This document shows positions 13,067-24,800 of a DNA stretch of 64,000 nt, piece after piece. The number at the start of each line of letters is the position of its first letter. The stretch's first letter is position 1. The notes under the pieces are model-generated. The model did no database searches. It had not been told where the DNA came from and worked only from the letters and a program-made list of their open reading frames with translations. This DNA comes from Xestospongia bergquistia (lineage: Eukaryota; Porifera; Demospongiae; Haplosclerida; Petrosiidae). Made by a program: the position numbers and the translations under genes. The stretch covers positions 10,857,501 to 10,921,500 of the forward strand of contig OZ014411.1 of assembly GCA_963965975.1 (NCBI GenBank), in the 5' to 3' direction.

Positions 13067-13739
13067 CTCTCCTTCATCCTTTAAGACTAAACTAGATATC
13101 ATATCAAATTCTTTTGACCTTAACCAAATTGTTAATGCTCACACTCATTTTTCTCACTCTGATACACCATCCACTATTGATCTTGTTTTTCTCCTATCTA
13201 ATGTTGACACTCCTTCCTACAGTATTCTTCCTCCTATCTCTTTTTTTTGGACAATTTTCTCTTCTCATCTCTCTTCCCATGTAATATGTAAACAGTCCTT
13301 ACCCTCCTCACAAAGCCTGGCTATATCATCTCACTGACTTTGAGTTTGCTAATGCTCTCTTCTGCTTCATTGACTAGAAAGAATTACTTCCCTTGTCTGA
13401 TACTAATGGATCTTGGGTCATATTTAAAGAACATTTCCTCTGTATCATGACTATTACTGTTCCTAGCAAACTTGTGTACCACCTACCAACACTTCTCTTC
13501 GTTGGCCATGGGTCAATCACTCCTTCATTTAACCAAGTAAAGATAGAAACTCCATCTTCTCTTTTGCTAAAAGAACTGTTTCTCCTTCTATTTGTGACAA
13601 TTCCGTTCCTATTGTAACAAGAATCTTGCTTTTACTAGACATCTAAAATTGAAAATTCTTGCTTAAAGTATTTACTTCTCCCTCACCACAGTCTTTTTGA
13701 TTTGCTGTCAAGCACATTTGTCTAAACATGTGTCTATTC

Positions 13740-13765
13740 CCCCCCCCTCCCCCCTCCCTCCCTGT
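13740..13765. repeat. C-rich low-complexity tract
   Basis: A run made of C with few T interruptions, within the decayed LINE. Confidence 0.8.
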
Positions 13766-14130
13766 TTCTCCGCTCCAGTAACTTCATACTCTTCTGAAGC
13801 AGATGCTCTATAGTCACCCTCACCCTTTATGCTATTAACATTCTTCTATCTCAAGAATTGTCTTCTCTAACTTAACAATGTAAATATATCATTTTGCAAA
13901 CATCGTAAATAGACTTTTTTCCCTGTGCTTCAATGTCCACTTTTCAATCCAACATCAATCTCACTGTATCATAGATTATCTCTCGTCATTTTGCTGTCTC
14001 CTACATCCATAACAAATGAAAGGTTATGTTGTTACATCAAAGATGAAGATAAAAGATTTTTTTTGAAGACCTCTATCCTATGACTGCAACTTTACACCCT
14101 CACCAACCCAAGAAATGTTGTTATGATCAG

Positions 14131-14807
14131 ACAAAGAGGTAAGAATAGCATATGTAGGAATATAGAGAGATAGTGAGAGCTAGGGATGAATGGTTAGGAT
14201 GACCAAATAAATAGAATGATTGAATAGAATTAGTACAAGACCAAGAGAACTATGCAATTTTAAAACTTACAATCCATCACTGTGAAGTCAGAGTAAGCAT
14301 GTGTTGGAGGTATACTGGCTTCTAAATTGTGTAGTGTCCATTTGATTCATGACTCTAACCAATTTAACAAATCTATAACAACACATGTTGAAGGAACTAG
14401 TGAGTAACTAAGAAAGTCTAGCAAGTACTTAAAATATAGTTATATCTGACCAATCAGATTGCTTGATTTAATAATTAGAATGTATGTAGACATCTAGTGA
14501 GTTTAGGAATGAGACTTGCTAAGACAAAAAGTATATCTCTATATATTCAATATAATGTACTGTACTTATATTTATCTTACATGTATTGTGTAATAATTAA
14601 TATAATAGACTAGATAATGTAATGATGTACTTGTATACAGGAGATAACCTGTTGATATAATATAAACTACACTATTTGGCTCTTGTTAAAAATGGAAATT
14701 GGTCCAAATTAAATAGAAACTAACATTAATTGTATTATAATATATTTTGTATTCAAACAGGTCATTAGGAGATCAGTAATATACAAGAGAAACAAATCTG
14801 TGTTGAT
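14131..14807. other. Stretch without supported features
   Basis: AT-rich sequence between the LINE remnant and the first candidate exon of the ANK gene region. No open frames, repeats or motifs seen. Confidence 0.4.
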
Positions 14808-14891
14808 ATGGACAAACAAATAGATTTAAACAAGATAAAAGAGATTAGCAAACTATATTTCCTTCTCACTCAAGTTGTAAATCATCTTGAG
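14808..14891 (+). CDS. Candidate first coding exon of the ANK-type gene region
   Basis: ATG followed by 28 codons (starting MDKQIDLNKIKEISKLYFLL), then GTAAAT as donor. The next candidate exon, at about 15,779, follows an AG and can continue in frame with VLLEHVKLV. It lies upstream of the duplicated blocks that contain ankyrin exon 1. It could be the start of the transcript or part of a duplicated, broken upstream copy. Confidence 0.4.
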
Positions 14892-14937
14892 GTAAATAAA
14901 TGACTACATGTAACAGATTCATGTTGGCATTTCTGAT

Positions 14938-14980
14938 TCCAACTTTTTCTCATAAGATTAATTTATGAGAAAAAGTTGGA
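14938..14980. repeat. Near-perfect hairpin, 18-bp stem, 7-nt loop
   Basis: The arm at 14,938–14,955 (core CCAACTTTTTCTCATAA) is the exact inverted complement of 14,963–14,980. It lies in the putative first intron. No function is evident. Confidence 0.85.
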
Positions 14981-15649
14981 GAAGAACAGACACTATCAAT
15001 TTCATTGGAAGTATGTATTTATACATTGTCTGAACAGCTAAATGTATTTTTAACCCTTAGAGGACCACGCCTATTTAGAATATTTCAAGTGAAAAAAAAC
15101 AAGAGTTAATTGATGAAAACAAGTAGCATATATATGTTTAAATTTCTGTTGTCTCAATAGCAAATTACTATAGGCCATCAACCACTAAGGTATGTTTGTT
15201 GTTCTTGTCTATGGGACCATTTCCATGAACACTTGAACACACATGCTGTCCTTAGCAACAAGTACAGGTTAGTAGTTTTGTAATTTTTTTAACTTCCATA
15301 ATTATGTGAATATATCGTATATGAAAGGCTATGATTTATGGTTTTAAGTCAAGCATGGCATTTTTCATCCGAACGCAACAACCTGTAGGGCTTCATTATC
15401 TAGTTTATCATCATTACTACAGTCATAATTGTAACTGGTCTCTCACTCTCAGTTTTATCAGAGCAATTTCCAAAATACCTGATCAAAATCTCTGGTTGTT
15501 TATAATAGTAATTACTTAGTATTATATTGATAAACTTTTTATAATAAAATTAAAGTTAAAACTTATAAGATCAAGTACATTTTTTAATTAACATTCCACA
15601 TGTCCTCTAAGAGTTAATGTACTAGTGTATCATATAATTGACATACTAG

Positions 15650-15960
15650 AGTTGAAGTAGGAAAGCATTATATCGCTAAATCTTATGAAGCTATAAAAAG
15701 TTATTTGCAGAGGTGATTCTAATCATTAATTATTTTATTTGTAAACATTAACTCAATCATAATTGCTTATTTTAGGTACTTTTAGAACATGTAAAACTTG
15801 TGAAGTAAGAAAGAGTCTTTATTAGATGACAATCCCTCAGTTTCACAAACAGATCAATATTCTGGGCAACAAAGCATACAAGATATTAACATTATCAAAT
15901 ATATTGAAGGTATATTAAGCTGTTAATAATGTTAGTTTAAATCATAGTTGCTGACAAATT
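15650..15960 (+). repeat. Duplicated exon-bearing block, copy 1
   Basis: This block aligns with 19,250–19,560. Both copies share GATTGCTTATT before an AG acceptor and an exon-like body encoding ESLLDDxPSxSQT and QQSIQD. Here the body is preceded by an in-frame stop relative to the copy-2 reading, so the exon may be broken or spliced differently. Confidence 0.6.
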
Positions 15961-15999
15961 ATTAGCAACTTTTTCTTACAAACATTTCAGTCCTAAACG

Positions 16000-17380
16000 T
16001 AAAAGTTATAAATTGTAAATTGACATTTTATTAAGATTTTAGATAAATCTAAAGAAAGTGGGAAAATAAGCACTTGCAAAGTTAGTCTTTGGTGTAAACC
16101 ATTAGTACATATACACTTAAATGAGTATTAGAAGACTTGCACAAAACATCCTTGTCCTATGAAATGTGGTCTCATGTGTGATTCTTTTTTTAGAGTACCT
16201 GCACAGCATGAACAATTAGTATAATATGACTTGAAAAATTAAATAATTTATTAGTATAAAGTTTCTATACAACCTTTTGACATCAAGACTGCTTGTACAT
16301 TAAACATGTAACAGTTTTTATAATAGGATAGCTCATGATCATCAATACGTCCAGCATTACTGGTATGATCTATGTTAATCTTTTTCCTTAGCAGGTGATA
16401 TTCCATGAAGGATATCTAAAAAATGTATAAATAGCCTCAATGTTACTTTAGGTAAGCTCTTCAGTTCATTTATTTCAGTACTATAATGTTTCATAGACTC
16501 TGATACTAGCTCAGACATGATTTGTACTACCTAAGCCAAAGGTAATGCACAAAGTAATTAAGTACATGATCTAATATATAGTGTGTATTCTACATAGAAA
16601 GCTAAGTCTTTGAAAACACAAAAAGTATGTACTTTCCTAACTCAGAAACTAAGGTTAGTTAGTAATAATATTTTTTGTTTGTGTTGAGTGTTTCAATAAA
16701 AGCTAATAGGTTAAGTAAGAAATTTAACACTTTATATAGATTAACCACATGGCTCTGGAATGTCTTATTCCATGTCTAACAGATGATAATTGAGTGATAA
16801 TGAATTGATTGTAATTAGCTATCTAATCTGAAAAAGTGTCTAATTGTTGTAGCTCTTCACTTCACCTTGTCTTCATCTGGTATTTTTTAGGTTTTAATCA
16901 TCCCTAGCAATATGAACAAAATTGGAATGCACATAAACAATGACTGCACTCTTTTGTGTAAATCCATCTTTATACTCTTCCACCAGTCCAAGGCTCTACT
17001 TTTCCTGTTAAAAATGATAGTAGCAGTCATGAATACAAACACCAGGAAACTGAAGCTCAAGTGATTGGATTAATGGAAGTTCAAATCAGACATGATCTTT
17101 GCAGGAGAGATATGACAATCACATGTCAAGACTTCTGCTTTTACACACTTAAAAATCAATTGTATATGTCTCTTGACTTCCCAAATAACAAATCATACAA
17201 GGGGAAACTGTTAGCAATGAATAAAAACATTAATTGTAAATACCTGCTAAAAAAAGCCTTGGACAAACCTCAAAAGTACCATCCACATAAACTTTATTGC
17301 TACACAGTTATCACTTGTTAGACATTATGGGATTAGACATTTTGGATTTAGACATAGTATTGTTCTACATAATTACCTGA
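16000..17380. other. Intronic or intergenic stretch without supported features
   Basis: AT-rich. The 86-codon plus-strand frame at 17,061–17,321 has no motif or splice context that I can support. Confidence 0.35.
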
Positions 17381-18040
17381 TTTCTTAGTCTTGTGTCCAA
17401 CCCACTAACTAGTGGACATGAGACAAACAATTTCTGTAACTACTGTTGCATAACCCATTAAAATGACTACTGCACTTATGCTTCAGTCTCTCTAAGATCT
17501 TCTCTATATGTTTGTGTAACCTTGTTATTAAATGGAACGTTTTACATGCCTAATAAGCTTGATATGATAAAACTAGACTTTTCTTTTATATACATACTTT
17601 ATATGGAGGCTAGGTTTGTAAAAGAATTCACAAGAAACTATAAGAATGATAGGAGTCCAATAGTATCAAAATTAATTTGGGTCATTCTCTGCAACCATGA
17701 ATTTTATGTAAGTGTAATACACATCACAAGATTACAATATGTAATGTCTATAGATTGTCCTAAATGAATGAATTGTAAACATTCATATTGTGGTCTATGT
17801 GAAATTAAAATAATCTGTCTAAATACTTAATCAATGACATTCAGGTTTATCTAATATAATGCTCATTATTTTTTTGCCTGACATATGCAGTGTGCCAAAC
17901 AGTCTTAAATTAATTCTGGACAATATTGTATCTATATTTACTATACTACATTGTACATAATCTTTTGTGTAATAGTGTAACTATAACATCTGATTATATT
18001 ACATATCTACTCAATATAAAATAATGGTTTGGCACCTTTT

Positions 18041-18400
18041 TAACTACTCTCATTTCGTCTGTTCCCAAAAGAACAGATCTGTTACCTATTCCCATTTAGT
18101 CTGTTCCCAAAGAACAGATCTGTTTACCTACTCCCATTTCGTCTGTTCCCAAAAGAACAGATCTGTTCACCTACTCCCATTTCGTCTATCCCAAAAATAA
18201 CAGATCTGTTCACCTACTCCCATTTCGCCTGTTCCCAAAGAACAGATCTGTTCACCTCTCCCATTTCGTCTGTTTACATACTCCCATTTCGTCTGTCCCC
18301 AAAAGAACAGATCTGTTTACCTACTCCCATTTTGTCTGTTCCCAGAAGAACAGTTGTTCACCTACTCCCATTTCATCTGTTCACAAAAGAACAGTTCTGC
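18041..18400 (+). repeat. 43-bp minisatellite, about 9 units
   Basis: The unit reads about ACCTACTCCCATTTCGTCTG then TTCCCAAAAGAACAGATCTGTTC. The core AACAGATCTGTT is a perfect 12-bp palindrome. Units vary by a few bases, and one (about 18,257–18,280) is truncated before the palindrome. 43 is not a multiple of three, so this is not a coding repeat in one frame. Confidence 0.92.
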
Positions 18401-18775
18401 CTACTATAAGATCAAAAGAATCATTTCATCTAATAAAATTGAAGTGTTAAATAAACAATTACATAATATAAAATATGTACTACTATATATGGATAAAACT
18501 ATACAGGATGGTATGAGTAACATCATAAATGAGTAAATAGTTGTTTAAAATCCACAAACATTATATATTAAACATGAAGTCATGTTACTATTGTCAGAGA
18601 TTGTCATTATATCAATAATATTTCTCTTAAGATTGTATACACAAAGTTTCATTACTAAATGATTAAGTAATTTTTTTGATTTTAATATCATGTGATCAAC
18701 AGTTGCTTATAATATTTTAAAATATAAATTTAAGGTTAGGAAATCACATCAGTAGTATTTTTGTTTTTACCTTAG

Positions 18776-18868
18776 ACAGAAAGTCTTCTTGAGTCTGCTA
18801 TAGAAGGAGATTTGTCTGGAGTAAACAATGCTCTCTTAATAGGAGCCAATGTAAATGCTGTATCTTTG
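18776..18868 (+). CDS. First-ankyrin exon, copy A
   Basis: A 93-bp phase-0 exon between AG and GTAAGT encodes TESLLESAIEGDLSGVNNAL and then LIGANVNAVSL, the helix-turn-helix of an ankyrin repeat. It is a near-identical copy of 21,617–21,709. In the genome copy A is followed by a non-ankyrin block rather than the ankyrin array, so it may be an alternative or unused duplicate. Confidence 0.6.
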
Positions 18869-19249
18869 GTAAGTCTACTTAATTGATTGTGCAAAAAATA
18901 TGACTGAACCAGCTAGTTGAAAATCTCTTTGAACATGAAAATGTCATAATTTTGAACCTGCCTTGGTTACTAAAAAATCTCATTTGTATTATAAATTATT
19001 GAAAAACTGTTAAACATACCCAAACTATTGTTAAGGTAATATTTAATAATATATTGATACAATCATGCTGCCTTTTTCAATATAGTTTGCAATATTAAAA
19101 ACCTGGCTTGTCTGTAAGGTTGTAATTCTTTGGATTACAATGTTTTTTACTATCTCTTATGGCATTCTATATTCTTGTATAATGGAAAGCCAAAGGTGTC
19201 TTTGATATGGCCACAACAGGTGCATTATATTACCTGATTAAATTGACAT

Positions 19250-19560
19250 GATAGAGTTGGAGTAGGAAGTAGTTTTCATGCATTTTATCATTGTAAACTT
19301 TATGAAGTTGGTCACTTGTAGAAGTGACTCTAATCTCTAATTATTCCATTTTAAAGTGTAACTCATGATTGCTTATTGTAGGCACTTATTTAGACATGTA
19401 AATCTTGTGGAAGAGTCTCTATTGGATGACAGTCCCTCACTATCACAAACAGAACATTATTCTCAACAACAAAGTATACAAGATGTTAACTTTATAAAAG
19501 TACATTAAATAGTAATGTTAGTTTCAATCATAGTTACTGACAAATTATTTGCAAATTTTT
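19250..19560 (+). repeat. Duplicated exon-bearing block, copy 2
   Basis: It aligns with 15,650–15,960. After AG at about 19,392 a frame reads RHVNLVEESLLDDSPSLSQT and continues to a stop soon after QDVNFIK. Two separated copies of this block show that the 5' part of the locus was duplicated in pieces. Confidence 0.6.
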
Positions 19561-19931
19561 CAGCAAATATGTAACAGTTATTATAAAAATATAGTGCATA
19601 TTTATTTTAATAGTAGTTTCAATCTGTGTAAGATTTATCATGATTTCTTGTAATGTGCAAGTTAATTTACTACTTATTCATACAAACCTCCTCAAGTAAT
19701 TCTAATCAAGCATTTCATGTTATTCCATTCTCCTAGGACAGTGTAATTTCTCTTGCAATATTTTTTCAACCATTTATCCCTCCACAAGTTAGATTAAAAA
19801 ATTTTTTGCTTGATTTTTTCCTTAAGTATCAGCCACATAGAAACTGAAGTCTGTTTGTTGTCATTTCATCCTCCACAATTGAGTTTGACAACTCAATAAT
19901 AACTTTATATTTGTTTGTTTATTTTTAATAG

Positions 19932-20023
19932 TATCTAACTGGATATTAATCACAATGATAAGCTCACTTATATCTGAAGTGTCCTCATTGACTGAAGAAG
20001 TAGAAAAGCTAAAGCAGAAAAAT
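19932..20023 (+). CDS. Possible coiled-coil exon of the ANK-type gene
   Basis: A 92-bp segment between AG and GTAAGG encodes 30 residues ending ISSLISEVSSLTEEVEKLKQ then KN, with heptad spacing typical of a coiled coil. Open frame and splice signals agree, but I cannot show that it is joined to the ankyrin exons. Confidence 0.4.
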
Positions 20024-20645
20024 GTAAGGATACACATACACACTCAAACTTATAACTTTAGAGGAAAATTTAGAAAGTTTTCATTGTGTTCTGATGATTT
20101 GACAAGATTAATGTCACCACTTCTACCACTGATTCTTATCAAGATAACGTGATTGATAGATGAATAAATGAATGGAATTGTGATTACAGGTTTAGCTAAA
20201 GACGCTCTGTCTGCCACTTTTGTTATCTCTATATCTTTATCGATCAGTTATCTATAGAAACGCCCATCAAAAACTTAATTATTCAGTAGTGCATATATAC
20301 ATTTGATGAAACATAACTTTTCCAGTCTTCTGGGTTTTTTTGTACTTTATTAGACAACCATAACGTTTGCTGTTCTTGTATTTGTTCATATGATCTGTTA
20401 TCATAAACAATGGTAAGTACATTATGTAATGTATATACTATTACTAAATATTGCTCAGTCATAAGTAACAGGAATGGACTGAGAACATTCATCCTGCTTT
20501 GTTAGATATTTTCTGGATCACTTCATGAACATTAGAATAGTTCCTAATATATATTTAATAATATTACTATATACTATTGTTTATTATTCATATTAATAAC
20601 TGTCTGCCACTTAACTATTGTTCTATATAATATTACATGTTTTTC

Positions 20646-21884
20646 TTAGTCTTGTGTCCAGGCCCCCCCTAACTAGTAGACATGAGAGAAACAATTTCTG
20701 TAACCATTGTTGCATAACCCATTAAAACAACTTGTGCGCTTATGCTTCAGTCTCTCTAAGATTTTCTCTATATGTTTGTGTAACCTTGTTGTTAAAAGGA
20801 AATTTTGACATGCCCAATAAACTTGATATGGTAAAACTAGCATTTTTATATGCATACTTTATAAGGAAGTTTATAAAATAATTCTTATAAAAGTTCAATC
20901 ATTTTGTGAATACTGTTACAAGAAACTATAAGAATGATAGGAATCCAATTGTATCAAAATTAATTAGGGTCATTCTCTGCAACCATGAATTTTATGTAAG
21001 TGTAATACACATCACAAGATTACAATATGTAATGTCTATAGATTGTCCTAAATGAATGAATTGTAAACATTCATATTGTGGTCTATGTGAAATTAAAAAA
21101 ATCGTCTAAATACTTAATCAATGACATTTGGGATTTATCTAATATAATGCTCATTATTTTTTGCTTGACATATGCAGTGTGCCAAACAGTCTTAAAACAG
21201 ATCTGTTCACCTACTCACATTTCACAAAAGAACAGTTCTGCCTACTATAAGATCAAAAGAATCATTTCATCTAATAAAATTGAAGTGTTAAATAAACAAT
21301 TACATAATATAAAATATGTACTACTATATATGGATAAAACTATACAGGATGGTATGAGTAACATCATAAATGAGTAAATAGTTGTTTAAAATCCACAAAC
21401 ATTATATATTAAACATGAAGTCATGTTGCTGTTGTCAGAGATTGTCATTATATCAATCATATTTCTCTTAAGATTGTATACACAAAGTTTCATTACTAAA
21501 TGATTAAGTATTTTTTTGATTTTAATGTCATGTGATCAACAGTTGCTTATAGTATTTTAAAAATATAAATTTAAGGTTAGGAAATCTCATCAGTAGTATT
21601 TTTGTTTTTACCTTAGACTGAAAGTCTTCTTGAGTCTGCTATAAATGGAGATTTGTCTGGAGTAAACAATGCTCTCTTAATAGGAGCCAATGTAAATGCT
21701 GTATCTTTGGTAAGTCTAAGATTGTGCAAAAAAATATGACTGAACCAGCTAGTTGAAAATCTCTTTGAACATGAAAATGTCATAATTTTGAACCTGCCTT
21801 GGTTACTAAAAACTCTCATTTGTATTATAAATTATTGAAAAACTGTTAAACATACCCAAACTATTGTTAAGGTAATATTTAATA
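20646..21884 (+). repeat. Segmental duplication, copy B
   Basis: Partner of 17,385–19,053. It includes exon 21,617–21,709 and runs straight into the ankyrin array. Part of its 3' intron (about 21,730–21,960) recurs a third time at about 24,697–24,935 in front of another ankyrin exon. Confidence 0.85.
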
Positions 21885-24800
21885 ATCTAGTATTGCCTAA
21901 ACAATGGATTCTTGCAGACTTTATATTTTTATTGGGGAGTGTATGTTTTTACAATTGATTTACTGTGTTAGTGGTCAAATTTCATAGTTGATTTTTTATT
22001 TTACAATAGAATGGATGGGGAGCTCTTCATCATGCAAGTAGTAGAGGCCATATTGATGTTGTGAAAATATTACTCGACTATAATGCTGATCCTAACTTTC
22101 CTACTAAGGTAATTCATATAATGAGAATGAATGACTTCACTCTAACCTGACTGATACCTTTTAACTAGATATAATGTTGTCTAGGTTTGTAATGTACTAG
22201 TGTATCATATATTTCATTTACAATAGTATTAATAGATAAAATTTACAATTGTTATGATATATACTCTTGTTTGACATGAATGTGTTTATTGTGATATATT
22301 TAGGATGGAATGACTCCAGTTATGTTAGCTGCAAGTAATGGTCATGAAGATGTGGTTTTGGTTTTAATGCGGAGAGGAGCTAATCCAAACCTTGTTAATG
22401 TAGTAAGTGTTCAATGTGCATGTGTTATATTATAAAGCCCCAAGATTCATTATTAATTTTGAGCATATCCTCGTTAATATGAAAATCTCCTTTTAACTCA
22501 AAATTATTAAAAGTTATGAAATTTATCCAAGTTATTGTTAAGGTAATAATAATCTTGGAGGTTATACATATTTATTGGGTCAGTGTATGTTTTTATTATT
22601 TTTTTACTAAGTTAGTGTGGTTTTGATTGTTTGTTATGCAATGGAAATGATGGGGGCTCTTCATTATGCAATAGTAGAGGCAATTATGATATTGTTAATA
22701 GATTACTCATGCATTATTCTGATTTTAATGTTGTTACTAAGGTGATTCATATGAAGAGAATGAATGACTTCACTCTAACCTGACTGATATTTATAGATAA
22801 AATTTACAATTGGAATAATATGTACTCTTGTTTGACATGAATGTGTTTATTGTGATATATTTAGGATGGTATGACTTTACTTATGTTAGCTGCACGTAAT
22901 GGACACGAAGATGTGATTTTCATGTTATCAAAGCGTGGACGTAGACTAAACCTTGTTGATGTAGTAAGTGTTCATGTGCATGTGTTATATTGTAAAGCTC
23001 AAGTATCATTATTTTGAGTATGTCCTCATTATTATAAAAATCTCCTTTTAACTTAAAGTTATATGAAATTTATCAAAATTATTGTTAAGGTCTAGGTAAT
23101 AGTAATTTTCCAACATTGCCTAAGCAATGGATTTTTGGAGGCTTTATATCTTTTTTGATTCACTGTATGTTTTTACTACTGGTTTATTATGTTAGTGGTA
23201 CAATTTAACAAATAACGTTTGTTATTACAATAGAATGGATGGAGAGCTCTTCATCATGCAAGTAGTAGAGGACATGCTGAGGTTATTAGAGCATTATTCA
23301 TGTTTGAAGATGATCCTAACATTCTTACTAAGGTAATTCATATGACGAGAATGAGTGTGCTTTACTCTAACCTTTAATCTGAGGTGTACAGATAGTAACT
23401 AGACTTTAACATACTAAGCCTTAATTAACAAATCAGATTGCCCATTACAAGTCAATAAATAAATTAAATAAATAATAATGAGCAATTTTGACTAAAACTG
23501 CTTAATCATAATTTAGATTTTCTATAAATCAATATTTGTTATCCCAACCAGTTCTTAGAAAGTAGTATTGTAATAATAAATTTGACAGTTTATATAACTG
23601 AATAATGTTTGATGTGGGAGATAATGCTTTTGAATGTATTAAAGAAACAATCACTAAGATTTAAGTACAAAATTAATGATGAATTACAGTGGTAGTATTG
23701 TATTTGTATTTATGGCATTAGAGTAATAGTTGTCAAGAGTAGTTTTTTTAAATAAGAGTAGTTGATGTAACAAATACTTTTTTAAAGATATAATGTTGTC
23801 TAGGTTTACAATGTACTAGTGTATCATAGACGGAGGAAGCATGGGGCCCAGCCCCCCAGATTTTCTTTTTGGTGCATTTGGGTTCCCAGATATATTGAAA
23901 ATTGCACTCTAGAGACATAAACACAAGTTACACATTCCACACATTAAGAATACATCTATCAAAAGGCAAAATGATTTGGCCTTCCCAGACATTTTTTGCT
24001 TCCTCCGCCTATGTGTATCATATTTTTTCTTCGCAATAGTATTAGTAGAGAAAATTAACAATTGTTATAATCTATACCCTTAGTTGGGATAAATGTGTTT
24101 ATTATTATATATTTAGGATGGATTGACTCCAGTTATGTTAGCTGCAGATAACGGACACGAAGATGTGGTTTTGCTTTTAATGAATAATGGAGCTAATCTA
24201 GACCTTGTTGATAGAGTAAGTGTTGATGTGCATGTGTTATATTATACTCTATGTACTATGCCTTTATTGACCATTTAAATTGGTCAATTTTCTTTAGAAA
24301 TAAACAAGTGAGGCTATGTGTATAACAAGCATTGTGGCTATAATCACTGCATTATATTTCAATTTTATATTAAAACAATAAAGTTATATTGCAAACATTT
24401 AAAAATTTGGATTAGTAATAAATAGGTCAGCAGTTTACGCAACTCAAGATTGTTTGCATATTTGTAATACTCATGAAATCATGAAACAAAGAAGAACTAA
24501 GATTTAAGCATCACTTCAATGAATGCTGATTACAAACTACTCTGGTAGTCTTATATTTTTATTGATGACATTATAGTAAGAGTTGTTGATATTAGTTTAT
24601 TTAAGATAAGTATGTGACTGATATTTTTTAAACTAGTTATAATATTGTCTGTGTTTGATAATGTACTAGTGTACTCATGTAATACATATACAACAGAAAT
24701 ATGACTGATTCAACTAGCCAAAATTTTCTTTGAGCATAAAAAGTATTATAATTTTGAGCCTGCCTTGGTTACTAAAAATCTCATTTGTATTAAAAATAAT

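Larger units (their letters stand above)
11272..14130 (+). mobile_element. Decayed non-LTR retrotransposon (LINE), copy 1
   Basis: A plus-strand LINE body. About 11,810–11,925 encodes a PHD-like zinc finger (a CKVCLD-type pair, then QCGMCSNWSHCDLCQ one frame over). A Pro/Ser/Leu-rich low-complexity stretch follows (11,950–12,560). Then comes an apurinic-type endonuclease domain (about 12,590–13,300), including the region of the usual GDFN motif (here DDFYINF). Beyond 13,320 there is a degraded linker towards the RT, which is missing. Frameshifts and stops are frequent. Similar sequence occurs at 33,285–33,787 and 49,419–49,751. PHD plus endonuclease content recalls CR1-like elements. Confidence 0.75.
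17385..19053 (+). repeat. Segmental duplication, copy A
   Basis: It aligns with 20,646–21,884 over intron, exon and flanks, with long near-identical runs. Copy A is longer mainly because it carries a 43-bp minisatellite (18,041–18,400) that copy B has in about one unit. It contains ankyrin exon copy A (18,776–18,868). Homology stops near 19,053, after which copy A lacks the downstream ankyrin exons. Confidence 0.85.

Noticed and set aside
18041..18400. Regularly spaced palindromic repeats resembling a CRISPR array
   Set aside because: The units are contiguous with no unique spacers, and the sequence is eukaryotic. It is a minisatellite.
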